Below are positions 11,816 to 25,308 of a DNA stretch of 64,000 nucleotides, one piece after another. The stretch comes from Anoplopoma fimbria (taxonomy: Eukaryota; Chordata; Actinopteri; Perciformes; Anoplopomatidae), in contig NC_072470.1 in NCBI RefSeq assembly GCF_027596085.1, forward strand, positions 5,873,287 through 5,937,286, written 5' to 3'. Below the pieces are notes generated by a model. The model did no database searches, was not told the origin of the DNA, and saw nothing but the letters and a program-made list of their open reading frames with translations. How positions within the stretch are numbered: position 1 is the stretch's first letter; each line of letters opens with the position of its first letter. A program made the translations under genes and the position numbers.

Positions 11816-12535
11816 GAGCAGAAGAACCCAACAGTCCTCGTGTCTTACCCGTTCCCTCACCCTTCCCAAAATCTAATTGTACCATTCCTTATCTGCCATA
11901 AGCCTATTCACAAAAAGCTCTACAGGGCACTGTCATTTCGACTCAGCCCCGTCTAATTCCAGATTAAATCGTAGCCTTTTCTCCGTCGGTAATTTATGGA
12001 AATAACAACTAAGAAAAAGAGGATTTGAGTAATGACATCTTTAAACTTGTCAGGATAATGGCTCAGTGAATGGGGGAGCCTGTGGCACTGCTGTCTCCCT
12101 CTGAAGAGGGTCGCTCTACTGTACCTCCCCCCCATTCCTGTCTTCTGTCTTCATCTACTCTTTGTTTCACCCCGCGTCACTATCTCCTCTCCGTCTGCCT
12201 TTTCTTTCAAGCCTTTGTGTTTTCTTTGTGTCATCGTTATGTAGACATTCTCCCCTGTCATCATTCTGCTTTCCTGGTTGGAATAACAAGACAGATGTGC
12301 ACCGATGCTTTTTGACCAAAGCACCTCAAGGGACAGGGATAAGCTCAGAGGGGGGGGGGATGTTCCTCTAGAAACTGAGCCCCTTATGGTGCTATATGTA
12401 ATATTGTGTCATTAAATCATATAAATATCCCCCCAAAAAATGCTGGAAAGAGAGAGAATGATGCAACAGCTTTAAAAAGGTGCTATTTTAATCCTACAAA
12501 ATTTCTTCTTCTTTTTTTCCCAGGTAGGCCAGTGT

Positions 12536-12800
12536 ATTGAGATGTACAATGTGATCTCATGGGAAGGCCTCTAAATAGCAACCTACTTTTGAGAAGAATC
12601 TGCATAATGCGCATTTTAAGCTTCATTTAAGAGAACAAAACTACGGTTATTGTTGTGAAACAGTCCTGGTTATGTTTAGGCAATAAAACAACTTGTTCAG
12701 GGTTTGAAAAAAAACATCATGTTTTGGATTAAAATAAGCGTTAAATACATACATAACCAACATATCATGGGTTCACGAAGTTTCCGTGCTTGTGTTACCT
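12536..12800. repeat. dispersed teleost repeat (GTTTAGGCAA type)
   Basis: Holds the phrase TAGCAACCTACTTTTGAGA, later GTTATGTTTAGGCAATAAAA and AAAACATCATGTTTTGGATT, a decayed repeat recognised from memory as common in fish genomes. A related core recurs near 21140-21190 and, inverted, near 37671-37712, so several copies lie in the window. Confidence 0.45.
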
Positions 12801-14543
12801 TGTTTATGAACTTTATGACTAGTTATGTAAAATAAGTTTCACACAGGACACTAAGTCCTGGGTGAAAGTCCTGTTTTTGTGCAGTCAGTACAGACTAAAT
12901 AGTACTAAGCAACTGGCTTAAGGCAAGAACGGCCTTCTGATAGCATCCGAAATGACTTCAAAAAGACTTGAAGGCTGGATGTACAGAGCAGTATAGAAGA
13001 AAAAAACACTAAACATTTGCTTCATATCATTATAAACTAAGTTTTTTAAATGTTGGACGGTCTAAATGTGCAATATGAGGACTTATCCAAATGTGGGACA
13101 CTTTAGATGATCTCCAAATTTCTGATTCACTTGTTTCATCCTTCTTGTTTATCCCTTGGCTTGTGTGGATATTGTGACTGGACAGCATCACTGGTCTCCC
13201 AGAGCTGGCCCAGTTGGCATAGAGTCCAAGCACAGTCATACCACACTGGGGAAATCAATAATCACGTGTCTGTGCCCTTTGTTCCAGTCAGGCTGAAGCC
13301 CAAAACATGTGGTGTGTGCCACCGAGGGTATGATCACACATACTGCGTGTTTTCTTCATTCATAACATATAGTCGTTGACAAGTTTGGATTTATTGATAT
13401 TCGCACCCTCCCGAAAAAATACGAGCGAGCCAGAGCTTGTAAACAAGTTGTGTGTGGCCTCTAAATTGGACAGCTTTGGTGATCCGTCAACCTTTAGGTT
13501 TAAGGGAGTTAGAAGGTTGGGAACAAGAAGATTGAATTAGAGTCCCTGTAACCTCATTTTGCATGATGGACGCTCTCTGCTGTACCTCCACGGGTTAAAA
13601 CACAGTAGATACAGCTATATATTAGCATCCAGACCACAATCCACCATACACTTAATGTGTTATCCAAAGCATATGCGATTGACTACCTATAATATGTCCT
13701 ATTCATCTCATTATACCCCTGAACGCCTCACCTAGAGATGCGTTTTTAGCCATTGCAGCCCAATTACTTCCACCAGAATTAATTGTCCTCACCTTCCCAA
13801 TGGGAACACTCAAACAAACACCCCAGATTTGTTTGGTGTGATCGAGACCTGAAGGCAGACGGGTGCTGAACCCTAACCCTGCTAATTAATAACGACATAA
13901 ACACAGACGCCAAATAACTATTATTGTTTTTTTCCTTTCCTTTTATTATCAGAATAAGCAGATGGAGATAATCCCTTTGACACATATTTCCCTGGTGGTA
14001 AAATGATCCTATTTCTGCCCCGTGTGAAATCAGACAACCCCAGACCGAGGACCACTGACCTAGACTTACAGCACAGAACGCATAGAGGACGGGGAGGGCC
14101 TGAAATAAACCGGGGGAAATAGCAGCCTATCCAGGTCAATCCATCCATCACTGTGCAGTTACTCAGACGGAGGACAGCTCCCCGACAGGGGTCTGAGTGG
14201 TTTGGGATTGAGATGGAAGAGCAGTAGAGTTATAGCACCTACCCCCCCCCTTCCTTCTTGTGAAGAACCTTGACAAGGAGGACCCGTCCTGGTTTTGGCA
14301 CAGAGGAGTACTTGGAGAGGTTGGTTTTCTTAAATCATCACATTTTTATCTTCTCTACAAGGCGACCAGGGTTTAAGCCTGCTCTATGATAACTTGGCTT
14401 GTTTTTTTTTTTACTTCTTTACATTTCTTATCACTTCATGTGTATTTTGTACTTGTTCCAAAAATGTGAAGCAGGGAGATTTTCCTCAATCATCTCAAAT
14501 CAGGTTATCTAGGATTTCAGGGATTTGGCTGGCTGGCTGAAAG

Positions 14544-14580
14544 GATGAATAAATGAATGAATGAATGAATGAATAGAATA
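14544..14580. repeat. (GAAT)n tetranucleotide repeat
   Basis: About six to eight GAAT units followed by AGAATAGATAGATG, in klf7 intron 2. Confidence 0.9.
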
Positions 14581-15322
14581 GATAGATGTGAATGTCTGTG
14601 TTTAAAGTTGCCCACAGACAGTTTCTCTTGAGGAAAGTTGCCAACAGTTTATTTCCCCCTCAAAGACCAAACTAATTAAGCAGAAGCAAATCGTCCCACA
14701 TGGTATACACGTGTGATCGAGAGGCTGAGACTTCAAGGAAACACCACAGCACACAGGGAACGCTCTCCTAGTCAGGTTCTCTGTTCAGCACACCGCTGTG
14801 TCCCCGTCAGTGTGCAGCAGCCATTTAGCTGCAGGATTGAGTCTTTTCAGCTTGTCACCAATGATGAGTGTCAATCAGTTTTATTACCTGCAGGTGTATC
14901 AAGTGGCTACCTCTGGTTAGAGAGGCGTCCTCAGAGCTGCCTGGCTGAAAGTCTCATAGGGTCACTTACTGGGCATTTTACTGAAAAGTGCACCAACTAA
15001 GCTGCTCATATTCACAAACATAATACAGATTGTGTAACCTTTTGTCTCTGTGCAATTCCTACCCTTATGAAGCATTCATATTTACACAAAAAATGTGGAG
15101 CTGAGCGGGCAATTCCAAATTTTATCGAACTAATCTTGAAGCTTAATGAGTCCTATACGTTGAAATGTGTTTTATTCCCTTATTGATTGATTTGATGAAC
15201 TCAAACCAAAATAGCTGCACAATATTCCATATACTGCTGCCTTTTATTTCAGTTATAGTACTAGTAATGTTGCTACAACAAAATCTAAAAAATGAATCAA
15301 TAACTTTAAGAATGATTCTCAC

Positions 15323-15950
15323 CTGTATGCGTCCTCTGATGGGCCTTTAGGTGGGAGCTCTTGGTGTACACCTTCCTGCAGCCGTTGAACTGACAGCGGT
15401 GGATCCTCTTCTTGTTCTCCGGTAGCTCCCCCACCCCGATAACGCACGCCGCCCCCTCCTCTTCGTCCTTCATCCGCACGGGGAGAGCGTGAGCCGCCAC
15501 CAGCCTCGCCGCGCTGAGCCCCACCTTCCTGGCCACCAGCTTCAGGGTAAGCGTCCCGTCCGCCGAGGCCGTCAGTGTCTGGTTGGATTTGACGAGGTGC
15601 CGACCCAGTTCCGGCGACGACGGGGGCGTCAGGGAGGTGACGGCGCTCAGCTGGGCCTGGTGGACCCCTTCCATCGCTTCTACGTTCTCCAGACCCTGGG
15701 CCTTAAGTTTGAGGTCTCTTTTCATTGCACCGGTGGAGGGGAAGTTCTTCCGCGTTGGGCAGAGGAGGACTGGAGGTGGGCTCAGGGGCTCCGGGAGGAT
15801 TGGGAGGCTGGGGAGCAGGGCGTCTGTCAGCTCCTCATCGGCGTCCTCCTTCAGGTAAGCCGGAGTCAGGAGGCCATCCAGGTCTTGGTCGAAGAGCTCT
15901 GATAGACGCTTGGGCTCCGTCTGCAGATAACGCTCCAGTTCTAGGCAGGT
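15323..15950 (-). CDS. klf7: klf7 coding exon 2 (residues 35-243 and first base of codon 244)
   Basis: The acceptor is TCTCTCTCGTAG just above 15950. Translation opens with [13 protein letters not shown], the conserved continuation of the KLF6/KLF7 N-terminus, then an acidic stretch with DQDLDG and KEDADEEL. A Pro/Leu-rich part follows, then [19 protein letters not shown] at about 131-149, which is the KLF7-type Ser/Thr-Pro block, then HLVKSNQTL and [11 protein letters not shown]. An Arg-Met-Lys-Asp-Glu-Glu-Glu segment precedes [10 protein letters not shown]. Zinc finger 1 uses C220, C225, H238 and H242, with helix contact residues Lys231, His234 and Ala237, followed by the linker start HTG. 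The donor is ACAG|GTGAGA. The centre (about residues 48-130) aligns poorly with the mammalian sequence I recall. The ATG at 15725 is internal (residue 110), not the gene start. Confidence 0.95.
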
Positions 15951-16824
15951 CTACGAGAGAGAGAAAAGGGGGAGGAAAGACTCACTTTAGACTCAGAGTT
16001 CACACATTTGGGCATCGGCGCTGAAAATGCCCGTCCTCGCTCTCAGAAATCCCACTTGACAATTTCAACAGCCGTCAGATCATCCGATATGCGCAGAGAA
16101 AATCTGCATGGTGCCATCCACTCACCCAGACAGGCAACTTAGCAGCTCTGCCAGCTGTCACATCCGCACACGCACAGATAGCCACCAAGACAGCCAGGAT
16201 TACCTGGCAGCTCCAGCTAGACGGCTGATTACACACTGATTGATTGCAACCCGCTGTGGCGCGGAACGAAAGCGAGCCGCCCGGATAGCAGGAGGAGAAG
16301 TCCTAAACTGAACAGAACTCCTATCAAACAACATTTTATAGAGCTTTGACAAGCCATGTGTGCACCGGCTTCCACTGAGCCAAGATAGGAAGATTTATTC
16401 AGCTGTAGTTATGGTCTGCTTCATCCCTATTACACCTCTCCCCTCGGAGGGCAAATAAAAAAAGGCTACATCCCCGATTTGTGTGAACTGGCATCCACGA
16501 GAAGTCTATTACTTTACAACAAGCTGGCGAGGTTCGTAGCGGAGAGAGAGCCAGGCGGAGGGAACGAAGACGCTCCGTGTCCAAGGATGAAGCTATTATG
16601 TTTGAATGGACGGCGGCGGTTTGATCCCAGGGATCGTTGTGTTTCGCTTGTAGCCACTAACACATTTTGACAGCTGAGATGGAGGCTAGCAGCTCCACTG
16701 GGCGCGTGCTACTCGCCACTTCATTTGTGTGTAAATAGGCGCTGACAGACAGTGCAGCTAGTTCCATTTCCATTATCAGGAATAGGGTTGTACAGACTGA
16801 ACACATCAGAGACATTTACAATCT

Positions 16825-16976
<152 letters not shown>

Positions 16977-17673
16977 GCTTGTTTGCACCTTCTAAAAATA
17001 AACCCGCCACATTTTCTTTTTTGGAGCGGGGGGGGGGTTGTCTGTTGCTAAGGGAGTTTAATTTCTCCTCTAAGTCATCTTCTTCCAGGAACAAAAAGGG
17101 ATTTGGAGTTGTTGTTTTTTTTTTAAACACTATTTGCATACTGACATTAAATTAAAAAGCTGCTCCAGACCACATCTACAGCGTGAAAGTGAAGATAATG
17201 CACAGTGCCTCTTCACTCCACTGCACGCCTACATGTATTTATCTATTTTTTACTGTGATTACTTCTTTCATGCGTTGTGTGAGTGGTCGCCACTGTTTCC
17301 TTGATGGCTGAAGCCAGTTATTTGGATTGAAATTCTGTTTTTTCTTTCTTTGGGGCGCAATTAAATACGGTAGGTGTTGAGACGTGATGAAGGGAGTAGC
17401 ATGCCCTGCCTCGTTAAGTGTAGAGGTATATAAAAAACACAACATGTCCAATTCAATCTTTCAACCACTCCACCGGCCCACATCACTCCCATTCTCAGCC
17501 ATCTTTCTACTTCAGTCTCACCCCCTATCGATTCCCCCAAATCAACCCTTTTCTCTCTCCCTTTTCTTCTCATTGTCGTCTCCTCCTCTCCCAAGGTGAG
17601 GACTAATTATCTGCTAAAACCAGCCAGTTAAAGGGGACTTTATTCAGCAAAACGCTGAGGACTGCAAACCAAG

Positions 17674-17677
<4 letters not shown>

Positions 17678-17738
<61 letters not shown>
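17678..17738. repeat. (TG)30 microsatellite
   Basis: Uninterrupted TG repeats in klf7 intron 1, in inverse orientation to the CA array at 16827. Confidence 0.97.
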
Positions 17739-17742
<4 letters not shown>

Positions 17743-18103
17743 AGAGATAGTTCAAGGGAGCGGAAAAGAGGATAGAAACGGATAAGTGAGAGGGGTTCAG
17801 GGGGGGCTGAGTGGAAGGTGAAGAAGAAGAGGAAAGAGGAAGGGGAGGAGGAGAGGGATGGAGGGACACGGTGAAGGAAGGCAGGAGAGGAGAGAGGAGG
17901 CTGGGTAGGAAGAGAAAAGGAAGTGTTGACTTGTTTTTTCTCCGTGGGGGGGGGGGAATCCTTTTTGGAAGTGTGACATTTGGCATAACAGGATCCCGTC
18001 GGAGGGGAAGCCACAGGCCTCACACGCAGAAAAAGGGGGGTTCATGCACACAGACTGTTAGGTTACGACCCGAGGATGTGCTCCGGATTCATACTGTACT
18101 TAT

Positions 18104-18104
<1 letters not shown>

Positions 18105-18138
<34 letters not shown>
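18105..18138. repeat. (TG)17 microsatellite
   Basis: TG repeats in klf7 intron 1; a (GGGA)n run follows about 65 bp later. Confidence 0.95.
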
Positions 18139-18141
<3 letters not shown>

Positions 18142-18202
18142 ATGAGTGTGCATGCAGAAGGGAATGTTTGACAAGGTAAGAGTGGTGAAATAGGCTGCAG
18201 GT

Positions 18203-18233
18203 GAGGGAGGGAGGGAGGGAGGGAGGGAGGGAG
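18203..18233. repeat. (GGGA)n tetranucleotide repeat
   Basis: Seven to eight GGGA units in klf7 intron 1. Confidence 0.95.
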
Positions 18234-18642
18234 GAAGCACTCTTTCTTTCCATCCATATTCCCCCGTCTTTTCTCCCATCACTCCATCCAGGCAACCCCT
18301 CCACCCCCCCCCCCCTCCTCCTCCTCCCTTCCACCACCCTCCTCCCCCCAGGTGGTGACATTAACATCGTAAGGGAGAAGGTCATGCAGTTGATCAGCGG
18401 TTCCTGTGTGTGCAGTGTGGGTGTACGCACTTAATGTGGCTGCATGTGATTATGCTAGTAAGTGTGTGTGTGTGTGTGTGTGTGTATGTATGCAGATAAT
18501 TCTGCAAGCGCCCGCTTATATGTGTGAGTAGCATAATTATGCGTAATTACGAGGCTCTTGTGTGTGTGTGTTTGTGCGAAACACCTACGCGCATGCATAA
18601 ACTCTCTTGGCTGATCCCGTGGCCTAAAGTGAACGTCCAACT

Positions 18643-18644
<2 letters not shown>

Positions 18645-18707
<63 letters not shown>
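18645..18707. repeat. (TG)31 microsatellite
   Basis: TG repeats with one CG variant near the start; a shorter TG run lies at about 18461-18485. Confidence 0.97.
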
Positions 18708-18709
<2 letters not shown>

Positions 18710-19587
18710 GCAAGGAATCAAGAGCCAAGAGCATCGCAGAAGATAAAGGAGCGCTCGTGGCTCGCTCCAGCTCTGTTTGGACAAACGCCGATCTGGAGAG
18801 CCAACATCACTTGGCTCTGCATGAAGCCAGCGTCCATTTCCTAAAAGGCTTTCGGGATGATGCCTTCATGTGAGCCAGGATAAGCTGAGACAATCCAATG
18901 GATGCTACAGCGGCCCCACCTCCACCTCCAAACTGGCAGAAACCGCTTGTGGTGGGGTGACTTGGAACCAGATTCCATATTGTCAAGCATCTACTTGGAA
19001 CAAGACGTCAGCAACTTCAGGTATCTCATTTTGGTCGATACCTGATACCTAGCCTTGCATGACAACTGCACAATACCAGAACCCTGAAACTAGAGCAGCT
19101 AAATGAAAGCCTTTCAAGATCCATCAAATCTTGAAAGTTTTGTTTTTTCTATCAAAAAAGTTGAATGAAAACTATTTTGTTCTCCAGAAGTCCCTTTCAG
19201 GTAATGCCGGGTAACTTATTATCTAATTGGTCCATGAGATTAAGGTTAGAGTGACCCTGCTGTATCTTTAAGTTTGCGTACTATGTATTGTAACCTCAGG
19301 GCTGCAATAACTGAGCCTCAAATTGATTGATTTGTTTTACCAGAATTTGAAAAAATATATATATAAAGTGAAATGTTGACACGATTATTAAAACAGTTGA
19401 TTTACATTGGCATTTCTTTTAGCTTTCTTGCCCTAACTTATGTCATTTCCAAGAAGGGCTGATGAGTTCAGCTGCACTTAATTGCACCGCTAATTACCTT
19501 GATCATTTTCAGCAGTGGCTTCAGTCACTGTCAGCCTTCAAGAATGTCAAAGTAATTCAAGGTTTTTGAATAGTTTTGGGATTTATA

Positions 19588-19808
19588 CAGTACCAGTCAA
19601 AAGTTTGGACGCACTTTCTCATTCACTGCTTTTTCTTTATTTTTTCTACATTGTAGATTAATATTGAAGACATCCAAACTATGAAGGAACACATATGGAA
19701 TTATGTGGTAAACAAACAAATGCTCAACAAACCAGAATATGTTTTATATTTTAGATTCTTCAAAGTAGTTGAATGAGAAGGTGTGTCCAAACTTTTGACT
19801 GGTTACTG
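19588..19808. mobile_element. Tc1/mariner-type miniature element (non-autonomous)
   Basis: 221 bp flanked by TA on both sides. The ends are inverted repeats of about 38 bp: the left starts CAGTACCAGTCAAAAGTTTG, and the right, read in reverse, gives CAGTAACCAGTCAAAAG with the same GGACACACCTTCTCATTCA-type continuation. Terminal CAGT and a TA target duplication are hallmarks of Tc1-like elements, and this end sequence is familiar from fish genomes. No transposase remains, so it is an internal deletion derivative lying in klf7 intron 1. Confidence 0.85.
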
Positions 19809-19939
19809 TATTTTATATAACTGTAGTGGATAGGGTCATGTCACTGCACAGTTCTATGTCAACTCTCCTCTTTACTCAGGTAAAAATCATATTTAAACTG
19901 TAAATGCTAAAAGGAAAAAAAAAACAAAAACACACACAC

Positions 19940-19949
<10 letters not shown>

Positions 19950-19982
<33 letters not shown>
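19950..19982. repeat. (CA)16 microsatellite
   Basis: CA repeats in klf7 intron 1, about 140 bp after the Tc1-type element. Confidence 0.95.
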
Positions 19983-19984
<2 letters not shown>

Positions 19985-20734
19985 AGTCACACATGCGGAA
20001 CACACCTGACGCTAGTGAAGCTTAAAATACAGCAGGTGTGACAAATACTCGCTGATCACAAGACACTTTGCTTCTCGCAGAGCTGTGAACCAGTCACCGA
20101 CTTCTACTTCTCCTTTTCTGACTCTGGAGTTATAAACAGTCTCTCTCTCTCTCTCTCTCCTCACTCCTTCTCCTCCTCCTCTCTGTCTCCCCCTCTCCTC
20201 CCCTCGTCCACGGGGCCCTTGGCCTGGCAGCTGATCCTTTCTCCTCCCTTCACATTTGGCCTGCGCCGCGCCGCCTGCCATCACCATCAAAGCGCGGGCT
20301 GCCTCCCAACTGTTAGCACCCCGCCACGTCGCTAATAAAAAGCCTGGGTTATAAATATGAACAGAAGAGCATGCTTAATGCCCCAAAGGAAGCCCCAAAA
20401 CACCACTAAACAGATAAATGTAATGGGGTGGATACGGCTCATTAATTTTAGGATAATCATGTTCAGTTTTTACAGATGCCGTGATAGAGACAAGGTGCTA
20501 TGAATAATAATGTCCTGTGCTGATGCTAGCGGGGTTGAAAAGGGCAGGGCTATGGGGGGGGGGGGCCCTGAGCCGGAGGGGGTGATGCAGCACTATTGTT
20601 ATATGCACTGAGTTTAGGGGGGGGTGGGTTGCTGTCACATCTTTTCAAAGATGACCCATGATTCCCTGCAGCATCTTCATCATTCAGGAATATGTAGATT
20701 TTTTATTTTTTTTTCCTGCTTAGAATTGAGATCT

Positions 20735-20900
20735 TACAAAAACTTTAATTACAGAGGCTATTATTTCCCCCTGTTTCCACTCATTATGCTAAGCTAAGCT
20801 CAAAAGCCGCTGGCTCCAGCTATTTCCTGCGTATACATGGGAGCGTTTTTCTCTTCAAAAATCTCAAGAAAGAATGTGAATAATTGAATAAGTTTATACT
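20735..20900. repeat. dispersed teleost repeat (ATGCTAAGCTAAGCT type)
   Basis: Contains CCCCTGTTTCCACTCATTAT followed by GCTAAGCTAAGCTCAAAAGC, very close to a repeat abundant in teleost genomes. Non-coding. In klf7 intron 1, about 100 bp before another decayed repeat. Confidence 0.55.
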
Positions 20901-21109
20901 TTGAACTCTTTAATATTGCATTTAGTCGTGTGGGTTTTGAAGCCGTATACATTTGTGCTGTCAAAACAAATTCTCACTTCCAAATCGTCAAATAATGACG
21001 CCTGGTAAGCTGCTCAAAGCTTCAAACTTCCATGCTCTACGTACCCCTCGAGCATCAGTTTTGGACTCGGCAGGGATGGAGTGTCAGTTTTCCGCTCATA
21101 ACAGTCAGA

Positions 21110-21280
21110 ATGTGTTTAAATGAACTTCAGTCGTCACAGGAAGTTGTGTTTAGTCAACAAAAACACACTTGGATAGGTTTAGGAAAAGAGAGTGGTTGAC
21201 GTTAACTTAACAAACTAACTAGTCACGTGACTAACGACTTATCATCCAATAAGGACCTGGGAGGGGTTTACATTGGATTT
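21110..21280. repeat. dispersed teleost repeat (GTTTAG-CAACAAAAACAC type)
   Basis: AAGTTGTGTTTAGTCAACAA followed by AAACACACTTGGATAGGTTT and AGGAAAAGAG is a diverged copy of the same broad group as 12536-12800. No coding capacity. Confidence 0.45.
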
Positions 21281-24200
21281 AGTTGAAAGGTATCAGACGC
21301 CGAGGGTCACCTGTCCAGCCGATCGGTATTTGACGAGTTATGAGTGACACCAGGTTGGTGTTGTTGACTCGCAATGCTTTTTCACAGAATGCGCTTTTGA
21401 TCGTAATCATCATTTAACACAAATTGGAAAACGATTCCTTCTCATCACAATCATTCCATTTTGATTACTGGGTTCGGGTCATGTTTGTATCCACCTGAGG
21501 TTTGGATTATTCGTTTTTTTTTTAAAGAGAGTGACATTCAGGTCATGGATGGATAAACAGCGGCTTCTCCACAGCTTTGCTTCTCTTCTTTTATTCATTG
21601 TGGCATGTGTTTATTTCAAATCGCACATGTCGTTGGTCAAAGAGAATAAGAGGGCCTTGGTTTGATTTAACAGTGTGTGAATGCATTACCACTGCTCTGA
21701 TTAAAATCCCTCTGAGAAATAAATCAATTTTACTGTTCAGGTGAGGCTGCACCACAATCAAATCAATGGGGAAAATCTGTCCTGCAATGAACCGGGTAAC
21801 CAAATTGTCTTATCCTCTTTTTTTCTTCTTCTTTTGTTTTGATTTCATTTTTACGACTCACTGTTCGACTGACTCTGTTTACAGCCGTCTTTTGTTATTG
21901 CAGTTTGTAATTCAGCACCACGCTTGGCACTTTTATCGAAAGAAAAAGTTTGGGCAGGCACTTAATCCCGGAGAGCGGAGTGTGTGAGTGCACATGTGTG
22001 TCTTATCCTGCCATAGTGTGTTATAGGGCCCTGTGTCTCCCATTGATCTGGTGAGACGGGCCAAGCCATCACTTTGAGGTGACAGCTAAATGACCAGTGG
22101 CCCGAGGCGCCGGCCATCTCGCCAACAGCCTTTGTGTGTTTGCGTCGCAGTGCCTAATCGATACGAAATGATACCGGCGCAGGAGCTCATCAGCGGTGGC
22201 CGTCGCAGCTGACAGAGACGGTAATCTATAGCTTCACTGAGCAATACTTACACAGAACCCCCACCCCCGCCGGCCTCACCCACACAAACTCTTAGAAAAG
22301 CACCACCCTCCCCGCTAAGCTGCCCTTCAGGGATTCTGCTCCTTCCCGTGCACTCACTAAGAGCCCCCAAACATTTCAGACTCCTCGGAGAGCAGCATGG
22401 CGCCATCGGTGGATCCCAGCCGAGCGGGGAACCTGCCTATGGGGCCAGGAGGAGGTGAACTGTGTGTGTGTGTGGGGGGGAGATAGCTCTTCATTTTCCT
22501 CGGCACTGATCCGAGTATCACACAGCGCCGTCGCTTCGCCCTGTTGTTCTCGACGGGGAGCGCGGCGCGGCAGGGGGCGCAGTGTTTGGCCGGAGGGATC
22601 TCCTGATGCCCCCCGATGGGGCTCCACGGGAAAAACGAAAGCAAGAGGGAGAGACGGAGGGAGCAGAGACACAAAGAGACGGAGCTAGAGGGGAGAGACA
22701 GAGCTAATTTATCTGCTAGACAGACGGGTTAAAGAGGCCTTTATGCAAGCTGTGCAAAAAAGAGGAGGGAAAAGCGAAGAGGAGTGTGAGGGCTGAAGGG
22801 TGAGGCGTCTTCTACAGGTGCATAATCAAAAAGCTACTTTGCAGATTAGAGGGAGGAAGAGGAAGAGAGGACGAGATAGGGAGCTTTGGAGGCCACAGAC
22901 AGGAGGCAGGAGTCCTCCTCTTCCTCTTCCTCCTCCACTGACTAACAGCTCCATCTCTCCAGGCAGCCCAGCCTCACCCAGCTCCAGATAACGCGCCACG
23001 GAAACAGCTTAATTACACACGCGGCCTTATCAGACGACATTAGCCTCGCAGCAATAATCAGGGCCGCCGTCAGCCTCTCTCCGTCAGAGCCTGGCAACGC
23101 AGCACCTCGAGGCGGTTTTACACGACGCAGGCTCCGGGCTGATAACAGACACCGCCAGTTGTTAAATCACAATTTGCTGACGGTGTTTGAGGGAATAACG
23201 CACATGTGGTTGTAAACCTGACACCTCCTATGCACACAGTCAATTTTTGTTTGGATGGATGCGCTAATAGACACTTGAAACGCTTCTCAGGCAGCAATTA
23301 AAATTTTGTTACGTTGGACTAAATGCTTCGATTTGCATTTTACGAGTTTAGGATCAGTCTGCGGCGCATTGCTCCTGGACATTCAAATTGAACCTGAATT
23401 TGTTTCTGCCGCGGAACAGCACCAGGATCGGTTTCGCTCAGCCTCCTCGCTCAGCCCTCAGCTGCTGGAAGTTCACGCCACTCGTGTAACTGTGTTTGTG
23501 CGTGATGGGGGAATCTTCAAAGCACCTTTCATCTAGCAGGAAAGCAACAATGATGGAGCACTCGGAGCGCAAAAACCTTGCGACCCCTGCCTAATGGAGC
23601 AGAGAGACACTTCCCATCGCTTTCTCCGAGGCAGACACAACAGAAACCACACATCCGCATCATCCCCGGACACGAGGGACCTCCTCTCTGTCTTCACGTA
23701 ACACAACATGGACGCCAATATGAAGAAACACACTGTAAAAATGATATTTGAATATCTGGTTGTGAACAAACTGATCCACTCACTGGCTTCCACAAAAATG
23801 AGTGGACATGCTGCTTTTTTCTCTCCTGCTGTCACATCTGAATAATTTATCTTTCAACACAGACAAAGCAACGCATGTGTCCTCCGAATGCTGAACCTAG
23901 CTCGGCAAGTAAACAGATTTGTGAAGATCTGGCGACCTTTAGCGTGACACAGATGTCATTAAGAGGTCTTGGGCTCGGGATACAACAAGTGCACTGCCTA
24001 TAAAGACCTCTGCTGCTCCATCTAAATGGCTTGTGACAAAGTGTGGAGAACGTCTTTGTTCTGGTATTAAGTCGAGGACCGGAGAGGTGAGGGTGAAATG
24101 GGATAGAAGGAGAGAACAGAGGAGTTGGCGAAGGAGCATCTCGAGACCGTAGTCGATGAACGATGGAGAGGAGGATGAGATCGGAGCGCAGAGGAGAATG

Positions 24201-25230
24201 GCAGGGCAGGGAGGAGCTGGAGGAGGGAGGGAGGGTGGGGGTATAATCCCAGCGAGCGGAGCCGTGTTGCACTCACTGGGGAGGGGGACTCTGTCTCTCT
24301 TTAACTGGATTTGGGTGAGCTGCTGTTTATCGGCGCATGAGTCGGCCATGCGCTGCCGCTCAGCCGTCAAAAGCGTCCTAATCTAATCAGGAGACATTTC
24401 AGCCATTTGCTTTCAACACGGCAGAGTGGACATGTTTGCGAACCCGCCTCGATGTGTATGCGTTTATGCGTGCGGGTGCATGGATAGACGGGGGGGGTCG
24501 GCAACAACAGAGGTTTTACACCGGGGGTTAGCAGCTTGCGGCAGGATTTGGGGAGTCTGTGCTCCGGATGCGGGGGGGGGGACGGACCCCCATTGTGTGC
24601 GGCAGGCTGGCTAATCTTCATTACCCCACACAATGACAGGGGGGCAAGAGAATGGGGCCTTGGCTGGAAAAGGCACGGAGAAACAAAAGAGCGGCGAGCA
24701 GCGAAAAGAGAAAGAGAGAGAGGGAGGGGGGGAGGAGGGTTGAGAATAACAGAGGTGTGTGTGTGTGGGGGGGGGGGGAGAGATAAAGGGAACAGTGAAG
24801 CGGAAAAACTCTGCTTCCTCCTCATACAGTGCCAGTCGGAGAGAGAGGGGATGCTCGGTACCCCAATCACGTCCACAAACCACTAAGTGCAACTGTGGCG
24901 CCGTGCCCGCACTGATAAGAGCCAACACACTTCATTCTCACACGCTTCTCCACGGCTAAACAGGAAGTCGTCTGGTCTGTGTTTACCCTGCTTTTGCCAT
25001 GCAGGTGTTGTGTAACACTTAGCAACAGTCTGAGGCTTTGTCCCTCATTACAGCATCAAACCTCAGGGTTAGCTAAGACGCAAAAAAAAGGATGAGGAGG
25101 TGGGTGGGTGGGTGGGTGAATGGGGGGGGGATCAAGCGGCAAAAAGAAAAAAAAAGAGCAGCGAAAGCAGGTCAGTGGCACAGTCTCGCAAGGGCCAAGG
25201 TGGATTAGCTCAGGGGTCGCAGACATGCTG

Positions 25231-25231
<1 letters not shown>

Positions 25232-25305
<74 letters not shown>
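25232..25305. repeat. (TG)37 microsatellite
   Basis: Uninterrupted TG repeats in klf7 intron 1; a GA run follows at 25551-25576. Confidence 0.97.

Positions 25306-25308
<3 letters not shown>

Noticed and set aside
15306..15725. Stand-alone 139-residue zinc-finger protein starting at the ATG at 15725
   Set aside because: The frame continues upstream to a good acceptor at 15951 with the conserved [13 protein letters not shown] block, and downstream the GTGAGA donor is used. It is an internal part of klf7 exon 2.
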